Shown in pieces: positions 53,600 through 61,289 of a stretch of DNA of 64,000 nt. This DNA comes from Candidatus Saccharicenans sp. (GTDB lineage Bacteria > Acidobacteriota > Aminicenantia > Aminicenantales > Saccharicenantaceae). A model generated the notes under the pieces. The model made no database searches and was not told where the DNA came from. It worked only from the letters and a program-made list of their open reading frames with translations. The number at the start of each line of letters is the position of its first letter. Positions within the stretch are counted from its first letter, which is position 1. Where the stretch lies: assembly GCA_024653215.1 (NCBI GenBank), contig JANLFU010000011.1:28813-92812 (forward strand), written 5' to 3'. Made by a program: the position numbers and the translations under genes.

Positions 53600-54436
53600 T
53601 TACCTCAGAATCAGGTCGGTGTTTTTCAGGACGGCCACCAGTTCCAGTTCCCTGATATCGAAATAAGGTTTGACGATAATTTTCTTGAATATGCCTTCCC
53701 GGGTCGAGATCTGGATGATTCTCCCCACCTTCAAACCCGGGGGAAAAACCCGGTCAAACCCGGAGGTTATGACTTCATCGCCCTCCAGCCCGGCCGGTGA
53801 ACTGGACATCACGTATTTCACCAGGCATCGGCCCTGGCCATCACCAGAAAGAATACCTGGCATCCGGTCCCCGACTGTAACCACAGCCACCCCGCTTTCC
53901 TCAGAAGTTATCAGCAACACCCGGGTTTCATGGGCACCGACCGGCTCGGCCGTCCGCCCGATAAGATTCCCGGCTCGATCGCAGACCGGAAGATTCTTGG
54001 CCAGGCCGTCGGCGCTTCCCCGGTTGATTATCAGCGAACGAAAAAAGTTGGAGGTATCGAAGCCGATAACTCTGGCCGGGACCACGGCCTCAGCTACCTG
54101 CTTCAGGCTGGCTTCCAGATCGGCCTGCTTCAGACTCAGCCTCAATTTTTCCTGCAACAGCTTATTTTCCTGGCTCAGAAAAAATATTTCCTTTTCCAGC
54201 TTCTGGTTTTTCTCCGCGACCCTGCTCAGGTCTTTGAGATTACTCCAGGCGCCGGCCAGGGCCCGACCGGAATTGACCACCGCCTTCTCCACCGGAGCCA
54301 TCAGGCTGAATAAGATCTTTTCCAGCAGAGTGGTCTTGCTGCCCAGCGGGACCTGATAAGAAATCAACAGCAGATGGAAGAACACCAGCAGACCGGCGGT
54401 CAGGAATTTATTCTTAAAAAGGCGGGTTGGAGACAT
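53600..54436 (-). CDS. mreC: Rod-shape protein MreC
   Basis: A 278-residue periplasmic scaffold with one N-terminal membrane segment (about 10-27), a coiled coil (about 60-110, rich in Leu, Glu and Lys) and a beta-rich C-terminal domain with GRTAEPVGAHETRVLLITSEE and DEVITSGFDRVFPPGLKVG, typical of MreC. The ATG at 54434-54436 is used; a TTG one codon earlier is also in frame. It lies 19 bases downstream of mreB, in the rod operon. Confidence 0.95.
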   Translation of the reverse strand: MSPTRLFKNKFLTAGLLVFFHLLLISYQVPLGSKTTLLEKILFSLMAPVEKAVVNSGRALAGAWSNLKDLSRVAEKNQKLEKEIFFLSQENKLLQEKLRLSLKQADLEASLKQVAEAVVPARVIGFDTSNFFRSLIINRGSADGLAKNLPVCDRAGNLIGRTAEPVGAHETRVLLITSEESGVAVVTVGDRMPGILSGDGQGRCLVKYVMSSSPAGLEGDEVITSGFDRVFPPGLKVGRIIQISTREGIFKKIIVKPYFDIRELELVAVLKNTDLILR

Positions 54437-54455
54437 CAAATCCCGGTGCTGTCCA

Positions 54456-55487
54456 TCACTCCAGCGATATCTTTTTCAGCAGGTCCAGGTCATCGAGCAA
54501 ACGCCCGGCGCCCATGACCACCGAGGTCAGAGGGTCTTCGGTTATAAAGACTGGCAACTGCGTTTCTTCCCTGATTCTCTTATCCAGGTTCTTCAGCAGG
54601 GAACCGCCGCCGGTCAGGATGATACCGCGGTCGATGATATCGGCCGATAGCTCGGGCGGAGTTCTTTCCAGGGCAATCCGGACAGCATTGATGATGGCCG
54701 TAACCACCTCCTCGATAGCCTCCCGGATTTCCTGGTCGTCCACCACTATGGTCCTGGGAATGCCCTCCCTCAGGTCGCGCCCCTTGATCTCCATGGTCAG
54801 TGATTCATCCAGAGGGTAAGCTGACCCCAGCTGCATCTTGACCTGCTCGGCTGTCTTCTCCCCGATCAGCAGATTATACTTTTTCTTCAGATACTGGATG
54901 ATGGCCTCGTCCATTTCGTTGCTGGCAATCCTGATCGAGTGATTGAAGACCACTCCGTTCAGCGAGATAACAGCAATATCCGTCGTGCCCCCGCCGATAT
55001 CCACGATCATGTTCCCGGTTGGTTCAGAAATCGGCAGGTCGGCCCCCACGGCCGCGGCCATGGGCTGTTCCACTATATAGACTTCCGAAGCTTTGGCCCT
55101 CAGGGCTACGTCCTTAACAGCTCTTCTTTCCACCTGGGTGATCCCGGTGGGAATCCCGATGACGATCCTGGGCCGCAGCAGGAAGCCACGGTTATTCATG
55201 GCCTGCTTGATAAAATAATCGAGCATTCTTTCGGCAATCTCAAAGTCGGCAATGACTCCATCCCTCATCGGCTTGATGGCCACAACATTATTCGGGGTCT
55301 TGCCGAGCATTTCTTTGGCCCGGTTGCCAACGGCTTCAATTTTCCCGTTCTGCTTGTTCACCACCACTATTGACGGTTCCTGAACCACTATTCCCCGGCC
55401 CTTAAGATAGACCAGCGTATTGGCCGTTCCCAGGTCCACCGCCAGGTCACAAAACAAGCGATCTTTCATCCAGCTCCAGAGGCTCAT
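54456..55487 (-). CDS. mreB: Rod-shape-determining actin-like protein MreB
   Basis: A 343-residue bacterial actin that guides cell-wall synthesis along the lateral wall. The nucleotide-binding elements are complete: DLGTANTLVYLKG (phosphate 1), IGIPTGITQVERRAVKD (connect 1), DIGGGTTDIAVIS (phosphate 2) and ILTGGGSLLKN (adenosine). AAAGGA lies five bases before the ATG. It leads the mre-mrd-rodA operon. In the divergent gap to the OPT gene a minus-strand TTGCCA-N16-TTAAAT (55523-55550) could be its promoter. Confidence 0.97.
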   Translation of the reverse strand: MSLWSWMKDRLFCDLAVDLGTANTLVYLKGRGIVVQEPSIVVVNKQNGKIEAVGNRAKEMLGKTPNNVVAIKPMRDGVIADFEIAERMLDYFIKQAMNNRGFLLRPRIVIGIPTGITQVERRAVKDVALRAKASEVYIVEQPMAAAVGADLPISEPTGNMIVDIGGGTTDIAVISLNGVVFNHSIRIASNEMDEAIIQYLKKKYNLLIGEKTAEQVKMQLGSAYPLDESLTMEIKGRDLREGIPRTIVVDDQEIREAIEEVVTAIINAVRIALERTPPELSADIIDRGIILTGGGSLLKNLDKRIREETQLPVFITEDPLTSVVMGAGRLLDDLDLLKKISLE

Positions 55488-55583
55488 GGCAGTCCTTTCT
55501 TTCCTCGGTCTTTCATATGATTATTTAACATAAAAAACCACTGCTGGCAAATGGTAAATTGCCCTTTAATGTCAAAAATTGTC

Positions 55584-55613
55584 TTGACTTAACCTTCCCT
55601 TTTTTAATATACA
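55584..55613 (+). promoter_or_regulatory. Candidate promoter of the OPT gene, overlapping an inverted repeat
   Basis: TTGACT (55584-55589) and TATACA (55608-55613) are 18 bases apart, with the transcript start expected near 55620, some 22 bases before the ATG. The -35 is half of GTCAA-N8-TTGAC (55571-55588). A second dyad, GGCAA-N8-TTGCC, lies at 55546-55563. Both could serve as operators in this divergent mreB/OPT region. Confidence 0.55.
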
Positions 55614-55641
55614 TTAAGAAAAAACAGGAAAGGAGAGCCAG

Positions 55642-57666
55642 ATGGATTATAAGCCTTACGTTCCTGAAAAAACAGACATGAAAGAATTCACCCTGAGAGC
55701 GGTTATCCTAGGTCTTATCATGACCGTCATCCTCGGCGCGGCCAATGCCTATCTCGGGCTGAGGGCTGGCATGACCATAGCCGCCACCTATCCGGCCGCG
55801 GTCATAGGTATGGCCCTGCTGAAGATCATGCGCGGCTCAATCCTGGAAGAAAACATAGCCAGGACGGTCGGCTCAATCGGCGAGTCGGTGGCCGCCGGAG
55901 CTATCTTCACCATCCCGGCCTTCCTGATAACCGGGGCCTGGCTGAAATTCAACACGGTGGATGCTTACATTAAATCCACGGCTCTGATGTTTGTCGGCGG
56001 CCTGCTGGGTATTCTATTCGTCACCTTCCTCCGAAGGATCATGGTAACCGACCCGGAGCTTCCCTTTCCTGAATCGGTGGCTGCGGCCGAAATCCACAAG
56101 GCCGGACAGAAAGGCAGTGCTGGAGCCAAGTTCCTCTTCCAGGCCATGGGAGTCGGGGCCCTGCTGTACGCCCTGGGCGTGGTTCAACTCTTCGCCGCCT
56201 CCAAGGAATTCATAATCAAGCTGGGCAAAATAGGCTCCAGCTTTGTCCGGCTCGGGGCCACCAAGGAGGCCGAGACAATCGGCACCGGCGGCCTGGTCAG
56301 CGTTTCCGGTCCCGGGATCTTTCCGGCTTATATCGGAGTCGGTTATATCATCGGGCCCCGTTTAGCCTCGCTGAACTTCGCCGGAGGCGTCCTGGCCTGG
56401 GGTCTGTTTGCCCCGCTTCTGATGTACTTCCTCGGGCCTCACCTGGTAACCCAGTTCTATGGACCCGGGGTGGCCATGAGCGACGTGGCCTGGCCGGAAC
56501 TGGTGACCAACGTCTGGAAATTCATCATCAGGCCGATTGCCGTGGGCGGAATGCTGGTTGGTGCCGGCTACACCCTTTTCCGCATGAGGAAAAACCTGGG
56601 AGCCGGTATAAAACGGTCTATCGGCGATGTCAAGAAAGCCGCCGAGAAAACTGAGATAACTTCCAGAATAGAAAAAGACCTGAATAGCCGTCTGGTTCTT
56701 TTCCTGATGGCGGTAACCGTGATTCTCATGGTCTTTGTTTACAGAATCTTCGCCGGTAGCTACCCACCGGCCATACTGGCCGCCGTGGTCATGGCCCTGG
56801 CCGGCTTTTTCTTTGCCGCGGTTTCCGGCAATCTGGTCGGAACCATAGGTTCTTCCAATAACCCCATCTCCGGCCTGACCCTGTCCACTCTAATCATCGC
56901 CGGGTTGCTGATGGTCCTGATCGGGGCCAGGGGGACCAGCGGAGTGGTGGCCGTGCTGGGTGTGGCCTCAGTGGTTTGTGTTTCCTCGGCCGTTGCCGGA
57001 GAAATGCTTCAAGACCTCAAAGTGGGCCACATTCTGGGTGGAACTCCCTGGAAAATGCAGGTGGGTGACATCTTTGGCGTCCTGCTGGCTTCACTGCTCC
57101 TTTATTTCCCCCTGATGATCCTGCACGGCGCCTTTACCTTTGGCAGTAAGGACCTGCCCGCTCCCCAGGCCGGCTTAATGGCGGCCATATCTCAGGGAAT
57201 AGTCGGGGGCGAAATGGCCTGGCCGCTGGTTATCGTCGGCATGCTGATGGGCTTTGCCCTGATCCTGGTGCAGGTGCGCTCCCCCATGCTGGTAGCCGTC
57301 GGCATGTATCTCCCTCTGGAGACCACCTTTGCCATCTTTATGGGCGGAATGATTAAAGGAATCCTGGACCGGATGATAACCAGAAGGCAGCTCAACCCGG
57401 CCCAGAAAGCCCGGGTGGAAAATGTTGGCATCCTCTTGGCCGCCGGATTGATTGCCGGAGAGGCCCTGACCGGCCTTATCCGGGCTGCCTGGAAGTTCTT
57501 TTTCCTGCAGAATGTAATCAGCAGAGACATCCCGGTCATCTTTAAAAACCCGACTTACCTGGGCGGATTGGCCGTGCTGGTCCTGATCGGATTCTATTTA
57601 ATCGCCGTTCCTCTTAAAAATGCCGGAGCTCCCGACGAGCCGCCGCCACCGTCAGCCGTTATTTGA
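55642..57666 (+). CDS. OPT-family oligopeptide transporter
   Basis: A 674-residue membrane protein with about 15 hydrophobic segments. GAANAYLGLRAGMTIAATYPAAV (about 32-54) and the SNNPISGLTLSTL block (about 414-426) are hallmarks of the bacterial OPT family, thought to import peptides or metal-chelate complexes. AAAGGAGAG lies before the ATG. It ends with a Pro-rich tail, and def follows after 56 bases. It adds a third peptide-import route to POT and the candidate module at 25546-32421. Confidence 0.92.
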   Translation: MDYKPYVPEKTDMKEFTLRAVILGLIMTVILGAANAYLGLRAGMTIAATYPAAVIGMALLKIMRGSILEENIARTVGSIGESVAAGAIFTIPAFLITGAWLKFNTVDAYIKSTALMFVGGLLGILFVTFLRRIMVTDPELPFPESVAAAEIHKAGQKGSAGAKFLFQAMGVGALLYALGVVQLFAASKEFIIKLGKIGSSFVRLGATKEAETIGTGGLVSVSGPGIFPAYIGVGYIIGPRLASLNFAGGVLAWGLFAPLLMYFLGPHLVTQFYGPGVAMSDVAWPELVTNVWKFIIRPIAVGGMLVGAGYTLFRMRKNLGAGIKRSIGDVKKAAEKTEITSRIEKDLNSRLVLFLMAVTVILMVFVYRIFAGSYPPAILAAVVMALAGFFFAAVSGNLVGTIGSSNNPISGLTLSTLIIAGLLMVLIGARGTSGVVAVLGVASVVCVSSAVAGEMLQDLKVGHILGGTPWKMQVGDIFGVLLASLLLYFPLMILHGAFTFGSKDLPAPQAGLMAAISQGIVGGEMAWPLVIVGMLMGFALILVQVRSPMLVAVGMYLPLETTFAIFMGGMIKGILDRMITRRQLNPAQKARVENVGILLAAGLIAGEALTGLIRAAWKFFFLQNVISRDIPVIFKNPTYLGGLAVLVLIGFYLIAVPLKNAGAPDEPPPPSAVI

Positions 57667-57722
57667 GATTGATTTTTCTGACGGCAGTTGTCTGCACGGC
57701 CGGGCTGGTCTAAAATAGGTCT

Positions 57723-58229
57723 ATGGCTCTGCTCGAAATCATAACCATCGGACATCCCACCCTGGCCAGGCGGGCCCTGCCGGTTGAGAATATCAACCAG
57801 GAAATCGTGGAACTGGCCCGGAACATGGTGGAAACCATGCACCGGGCTCCCGGGATAGGCCTGGCCGCGCCCCAGGTCAATGTCAGCCTGAGGCTGATTA
57901 CCGTGGACCTATCGGTCGGAGAGAACCAGAACGATCTGATAATAATGATCAATCCTGAAATAATCGAGGCTGAAGGCGAACAGGTCGGGGAAGAGGGCTG
58001 TCTTTCGGTGCCTGGAATATACGAAAAAGTTGTTCGCCCATCAAGAATACTGCTGCGAGGAAATGACCTGGATGGTCGGGAGATCAAGCTGGAAGCCCGC
58101 GACCTTCTGGCCCGGGTATTCTGTCACGAGATAGATCACCTGGACGGCAAGCTGTTTGTGGACCGTCTTTCTCCTTTGAAAAGACGCCTGATCCGCAGCC
58201 GCCTTAAAAAGGAACTGGATAGGAACTGA
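57723..58229 (+). CDS. def: Peptide deformylase
   Basis: A 168-residue metalloenzyme that removes the formyl group from nascent proteins. All three motifs are present: GIGLAAPQV (residues about 43-51), EEGCLSVPG (about 89-97, Cys as metal ligand) and HEIDHLDG (about 137-144, two His ligands and catalytic Glu). Length is normal. Its stop TGA shares one base with the fmt start (TGATG), so the two are coupled. A weak AGG is the only ribosome-site hint. Confidence 0.97.
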   Translation: MALLEIITIGHPTLARRALPVENINQEIVELARNMVETMHRAPGIGLAAPQVNVSLRLITVDLSVGENQNDLIIMINPEIIEAEGEQVGEEGCLSVPGIYEKVVRPSRILLRGNDLDGREIKLEARDLLARVFCHEIDHLDGKLFVDRLSPLKRRLIRSRLKKELDRN

Positions 58230-59161
58230 TGAGGGTTGTCTTTTTTGGCAGTCCCCCCACCGCCCTTCCAACCTTAAATGGGCTGTTAGCTGCGGGACAT
58301 GAAATCAAGCTGATAATAACCCAGCCGGACAAACCCGCCGGCCGGGGCAAGAAGTTGACCCCTCCGGCCGTAAAGGTTTTTGCCCAGGATCACGGTCTCC
58401 CCTTTCTTCAACCGGAAAGAATAAGGAAAGATGAAAAAGTTCTGGAAGCCATAAGAGAAGCCAATCCCGATATAAACATAGTCGTGGCCTACGGTCAGAT
58501 TATTCCCGCTTCAATTATCTACCTGCCTCCCCTAAAATCGCTCAATATCCATTTTTCTCTGCTGCCAAAATACCGGGGAGCGGCCCCGGTTCAATGGGCC
58601 ATACTTAACGGGGAAAGATTTACCGGCGTCACCATCTTTCAGTTAACCGAAAAAATGGACGAGGGCCCGATTTTGGCGCAGGAAGTGGTTCCCATTCTCC
58701 CCAGGGAGAATGCCCACGAACTCGAAACCAGAATGTCGCATATCGGGGCCCAGCTCCTGATAAGGACCCTGGAAAAAATAGACAAGGTCCAGTTGAAAGA
58801 GCAGGACCATTCTCTGGCCACCTATGCCCCAAAACTGACCAAGGACCAGGGCCTGATAGACTGGCAGGAGCCAGCCGAGGCTATCGACCGCAAGGTCCGG
58901 GCCTTTTATGGCTGGCCCGGAGCCTTTACCTTCCTTAACGGCCAGCGACTGGAAATCATTTCCGGCCAGTTCACCCAGGGACTCATGCCGGCCGCCCGAC
59001 CGGGTGAAGTGGTCCAGCTGGACAAGTCGGGAATTTATGTTTGCTGTGGCCAGAAAACCTTCTACCTGATAGAGAAAGTAAAACCTGAAGGCAAAAAAGA
59101 AATGTCTGCCTATTCTTTTTCTCTCGGGGGAAAGGTCCGGGTGGGTACCATACTGGGGTGA
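58229..59161 (+). CDS. fmt: Methionyl-tRNA formyltransferase
   Basis: A 310-residue enzyme that formylates initiator Met-tRNA with 10-formyl-THF. FFGSPPTALPTL (residues 4-15), QPDKPAGRGKKLTPPAVK (about 31-48) and the catalytic SLLPKYRGAAPVQWAILNG region (about 110-128, with Asn-His-Asp-type site residues HFS and MDEGPIL) match Fmt, and the C-terminal OB-like domain follows. It overlaps def by one base, the standard def-fmt pair. A hairpin GAGATT/AATCTC (59210-59228) lies in the gap to the convergent M23 gene. Confidence 0.97.
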   Translation: MRVVFFGSPPTALPTLNGLLAAGHEIKLIITQPDKPAGRGKKLTPPAVKVFAQDHGLPFLQPERIRKDEKVLEAIREANPDINIVVAYGQIIPASIIYLPPLKSLNIHFSLLPKYRGAAPVQWAILNGERFTGVTIFQLTEKMDEGPILAQEVVPILPRENAHELETRMSHIGAQLLIRTLEKIDKVQLKEQDHSLATYAPKLTKDQGLIDWQEPAEAIDRKVRAFYGWPGAFTFLNGQRLEIISGQFTQGLMPAARPGEVVQLDKSGIYVCCGQKTFYLIEKVKPEGKKEMSAYSFSLGGKVRVGTILG

Positions 59162-59209
59162 CAATTTCTTTTAAAGTAGCAGTGGCTTTTTCCTGACAAC
59201 TAGACCACA

Positions 59210-59228
59210 GAGATTGACAGAAAATCTC
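59210..59228. other. Weak hairpin between convergent fmt and M23 genes
   Basis: GAGATT (59210-59215) and AATCTC (59223-59228) can pair around a seven-base loop in the 70-base convergent gap. It may help 3'-end formation for either gene. No U-run is present. Confidence 0.25.
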
Positions 59229-59231
59229 AGG

Positions 59232-60122
59232 CTATTCTTCGATGATGTAATGAATGGGATTTATCGGTTTTCCGTTCAGATGAACTTCGTAGTGCAGGTG
59301 TGGCCCCAGAGCTTTACCGGTCTTGCCCACATAACCAATTACCTGGCCACGGCTGATTTTCTGCCCCGACTTGACTGTATACTTGTTTAAGTGCCAGTAC
59401 TCGGTGGAAAAGCCATTACCGTGGCTGATAGAAACATAATTTCCCTTGTACTTATCGAACCCGACCTGGACCACCACGCCGTCGGCCGTGGCCACCACCG
59501 GGTTATTAAGGTTGGTGGCAATGTCCAGCCCGGCATGAAAAGCATTCCTGCCGGTAAAAGGGTCAATCCGGGGCCCGAACGAAGAAGAAACCCAGCCGAC
59601 CGTTGGCCAGATGGTCGGGGTGGTAGCCAGCACCGCCGTCTGGCTTTCAAAGAAATGCAGCATGTAGTTGAGGTTCTTTTCGACGGCATCGGCTCTCTGT
59701 TTTATGGCCTGCAGGGCACCAGGCTCCACGTTTTTTATCTGGGGTGCATGGTTAAAATCAACCTTTTCCCCGCCGCCCAGGCCTGGTTCCCCCTTCAGGT
59801 TTTCAGCAGATTGTAAACCGGCCAGGACATTGATCTTGCGGGCATATTCTTCGAAATTGCTGATGGTTTCTTTCATCTGGGATATGGTGTTTTCATAGGT
59901 GGCTATGGTTTCTTTCTGGACGGCAGTTTCCTTGAGAAGCTCACGGTAGCGGGCCTTGGTCATGGTCATGGAGAAATAGTCCAGCAGAAAAAACACAAAC
60001 AGGACCAGAAAGGAGATACCCGCCCCGATCATCAACCGGACTGCTTTCTGGGGGATATTTATGGTGCGAAAACTGGTCTTCCAGTTAGGAACGATGACTA
60101 TTGAAACAAATTTCTTAGGCAT
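59232..60122 (-). CDS. M23-family peptidase with coiled coil (LytM-type)
   Basis: A 296-residue envelope protein: a membrane segment (about 27-49), a coiled coil (about 50-105) and a C-terminal LytM domain. In the catalytic part HAGLDIATNLNNPVVATADGVV gives the first His-x-x-x-Asp ligands and GPHLHYEVHLNGKPINP gives the last HxH, a complete M23 site. It likely cuts peptidoglycan crosslinks in growth or division. AAAGG precedes the ATG closely. It is 70 bases downstream of the EF-like gene. Confidence 0.92.
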   Translation of the reverse strand: MPKKFVSIVIVPNWKTSFRTINIPQKAVRLMIGAGISFLVLFVFFLLDYFSMTMTKARYRELLKETAVQKETIATYENTISQMKETISNFEEYARKINVLAGLQSAENLKGEPGLGGGEKVDFNHAPQIKNVEPGALQAIKQRADAVEKNLNYMLHFFESQTAVLATTPTIWPTVGWVSSSFGPRIDPFTGRNAFHAGLDIATNLNNPVVATADGVVVQVGFDKYKGNYVSISHGNGFSTEYWHLNKYTVKSGQKISRGQVIGYVGKTGKALGPHLHYEVHLNGKPINPIHYIIEE

Positions 60123-60192
60123 TTCTGACCTTTTTCTTTAACATATTGTAACCTTTTCTGTCAACCTCTTTAAAAAATTTGTCAGCAACCTC

Positions 60193-60450
60193 TCATTCAA
60201 TCACCCTGAAAATCACGTCATGCTCCCGAACCGGAAGGTCAACCTTAAAGGCAACCTCTTCGCCGGCCCGGGCTTCCTCGACCGGTCTATGCTCAATCTG
60301 CATGGACTCGATTTTCTGAAAGAAGTCAGTGCTGTGACCCTTGATATGCACCACATCGCCAATCTTGAGTCCTCTGCCGGAGATCTTGGCTACTCCGACC
60401 TGAATCTTTGAAAAATAATGAGTTATGCGGCCTACCTCTACCTCCTCCAT
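60193..60450 (-). CDS. EF-Tu domain-2-like small protein
   Basis: An 85-residue protein resembling domain 2 of EF-Tu/EF-1A: GRITHYFSKIQVGVAKISG, GLKIGDVVHIKG and FQKIESMQIEHRPVEEARAGEEVAFKV follow the barrel pattern of translation factors. Stand-alone copies are annotated as elongation-factor-like proteins and often travel with peptidase U32 genes; none is adjacent here. GAGGAGG stands just before the ATG. It lies 63 bases after the SDR gene on the same strand. Its biochemical role is unknown. Confidence 0.85.
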   Translation of the reverse strand: MEEVEVGRITHYFSKIQVGVAKISGRGLKIGDVVHIKGHSTDFFQKIESMQIEHRPVEEARAGEEVAFKVDLPVREHDVIFRVIE

Positions 60451-60513
60451 TTTTACCCTCCTCTTAAATTTGTCTAAAAAATATCAAAAAAATTGAATTT
60501 TGGCAAACAATTT

Positions 60514-61275
60514 TTAGCCCCCGCAGAGGACAGACCCCCCGTTAACATTCAGGATTTCCCCTGTTATATGAAGGGCCAGGTCCGAAACCAGGAACAGGAT
60601 GGGGCCAGCTATATCTTCAGGGGGCGGTATTCTTTTAAGAGGTATTGACTGCCTGACCTTCTCCCTGAATTCAGGATCGGCAAAGACCTCGGTGCACATA
60701 TCTGTATCAACCCAGCCCGGAGCCACGCAGTTGACCCTGATGTTATAAGGAGCCAGTTCCACGGCCAGGGACTTGGTCAGAGCCAGCATGGCACCTTTGC
60801 TGGCCGCATAATGAGAATGCAAGGCTTCTCCCCTGACCGCCGCGGTCGAAGCCACGTTGACTATCCAGCCCTGCTTATTTTTCTTCATCCAGGGCACAAC
60901 GGCGTTGGTGACATAGAAAACCCCGTCCAGATTGACGGCCATGGTTTCCCGCCAGACTTCTTCGGGCATATTACCCATTTCCCCGTAGGTCCAGATGCCG
61001 GCGTTATTCACCAGGATATCAAGACGGCCCCAGTGCTTCCCTATCACTCTCACCATCTCTTCTACTTCAAATCGGTTTGAAATTTCGGCCTGGCAGAGCA
61101 GGGCCTCCCGGCCTTTTTCCTCTATCAATCTTTTTACCTCTCCGGCAGCCCGGGCATTTTTCTGATAATGGATGGCCACATCAGCCCCGGCTTCAGCCAG
61201 CAGGAGGGCGGTGGCCCGACCTATTCCCCTCGAACCACCGGTAATTAAGGCTTTTTTCCCGTCAAGTCTGATCAT
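60514..61275 (-). CDS. SDR-family oxidoreductase (FabG-like)
   Basis: A 253-residue short-chain dehydrogenase. TGGSRGIG (residues 12-19) binds the cofactor, NNAG near 89 is structural, and the catalytic Ser, Tyr and Lys are in VASTAAV and YAASK (about 155-159). The final NVNGGSVLCGG is a usual SDR end. AAGGA lies eight bases before the ATG. It starts 14 bases after the acnB stop, so the two are cotranscribed. It could be a 3-oxoacyl-ACP reductase or an alcohol/sugar dehydrogenase; fatty-acid genes are absent nearby. Confidence 0.9.
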   Translation of the reverse strand: MIRLDGKKALITGGSRGIGRATALLLAEAGADVAIHYQKNARAAGEVKRLIEEKGREALLCQAEISNRFEVEEMVRVIGKHWGRLDILVNNAGIWTYGEMGNMPEEVWRETMAVNLDGVFYVTNAVVPWMKKNKQGWIVNVASTAAVRGEALHSHYAASKGAMLALTKSLAVELAPYNIRVNCVAPGWVDTDMCTEVFADPEFREKVRQSIPLKRIPPPEDIAGPILFLVSDLALHITGEILNVNGGSVLCGG

Positions 61276-61289
61276 AATTTGGGTCCTTT

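Noticed and set aside
60136..60173. Promoter-like TTGACA on the minus strand before the M23 gene
   Set aside because: With a 17-base spacer the -10 (TTAAAG) would place the transcript start on the ribosome site. An alternative TACAAT at 60145-60150 has only a poor -35. I could not choose between them.
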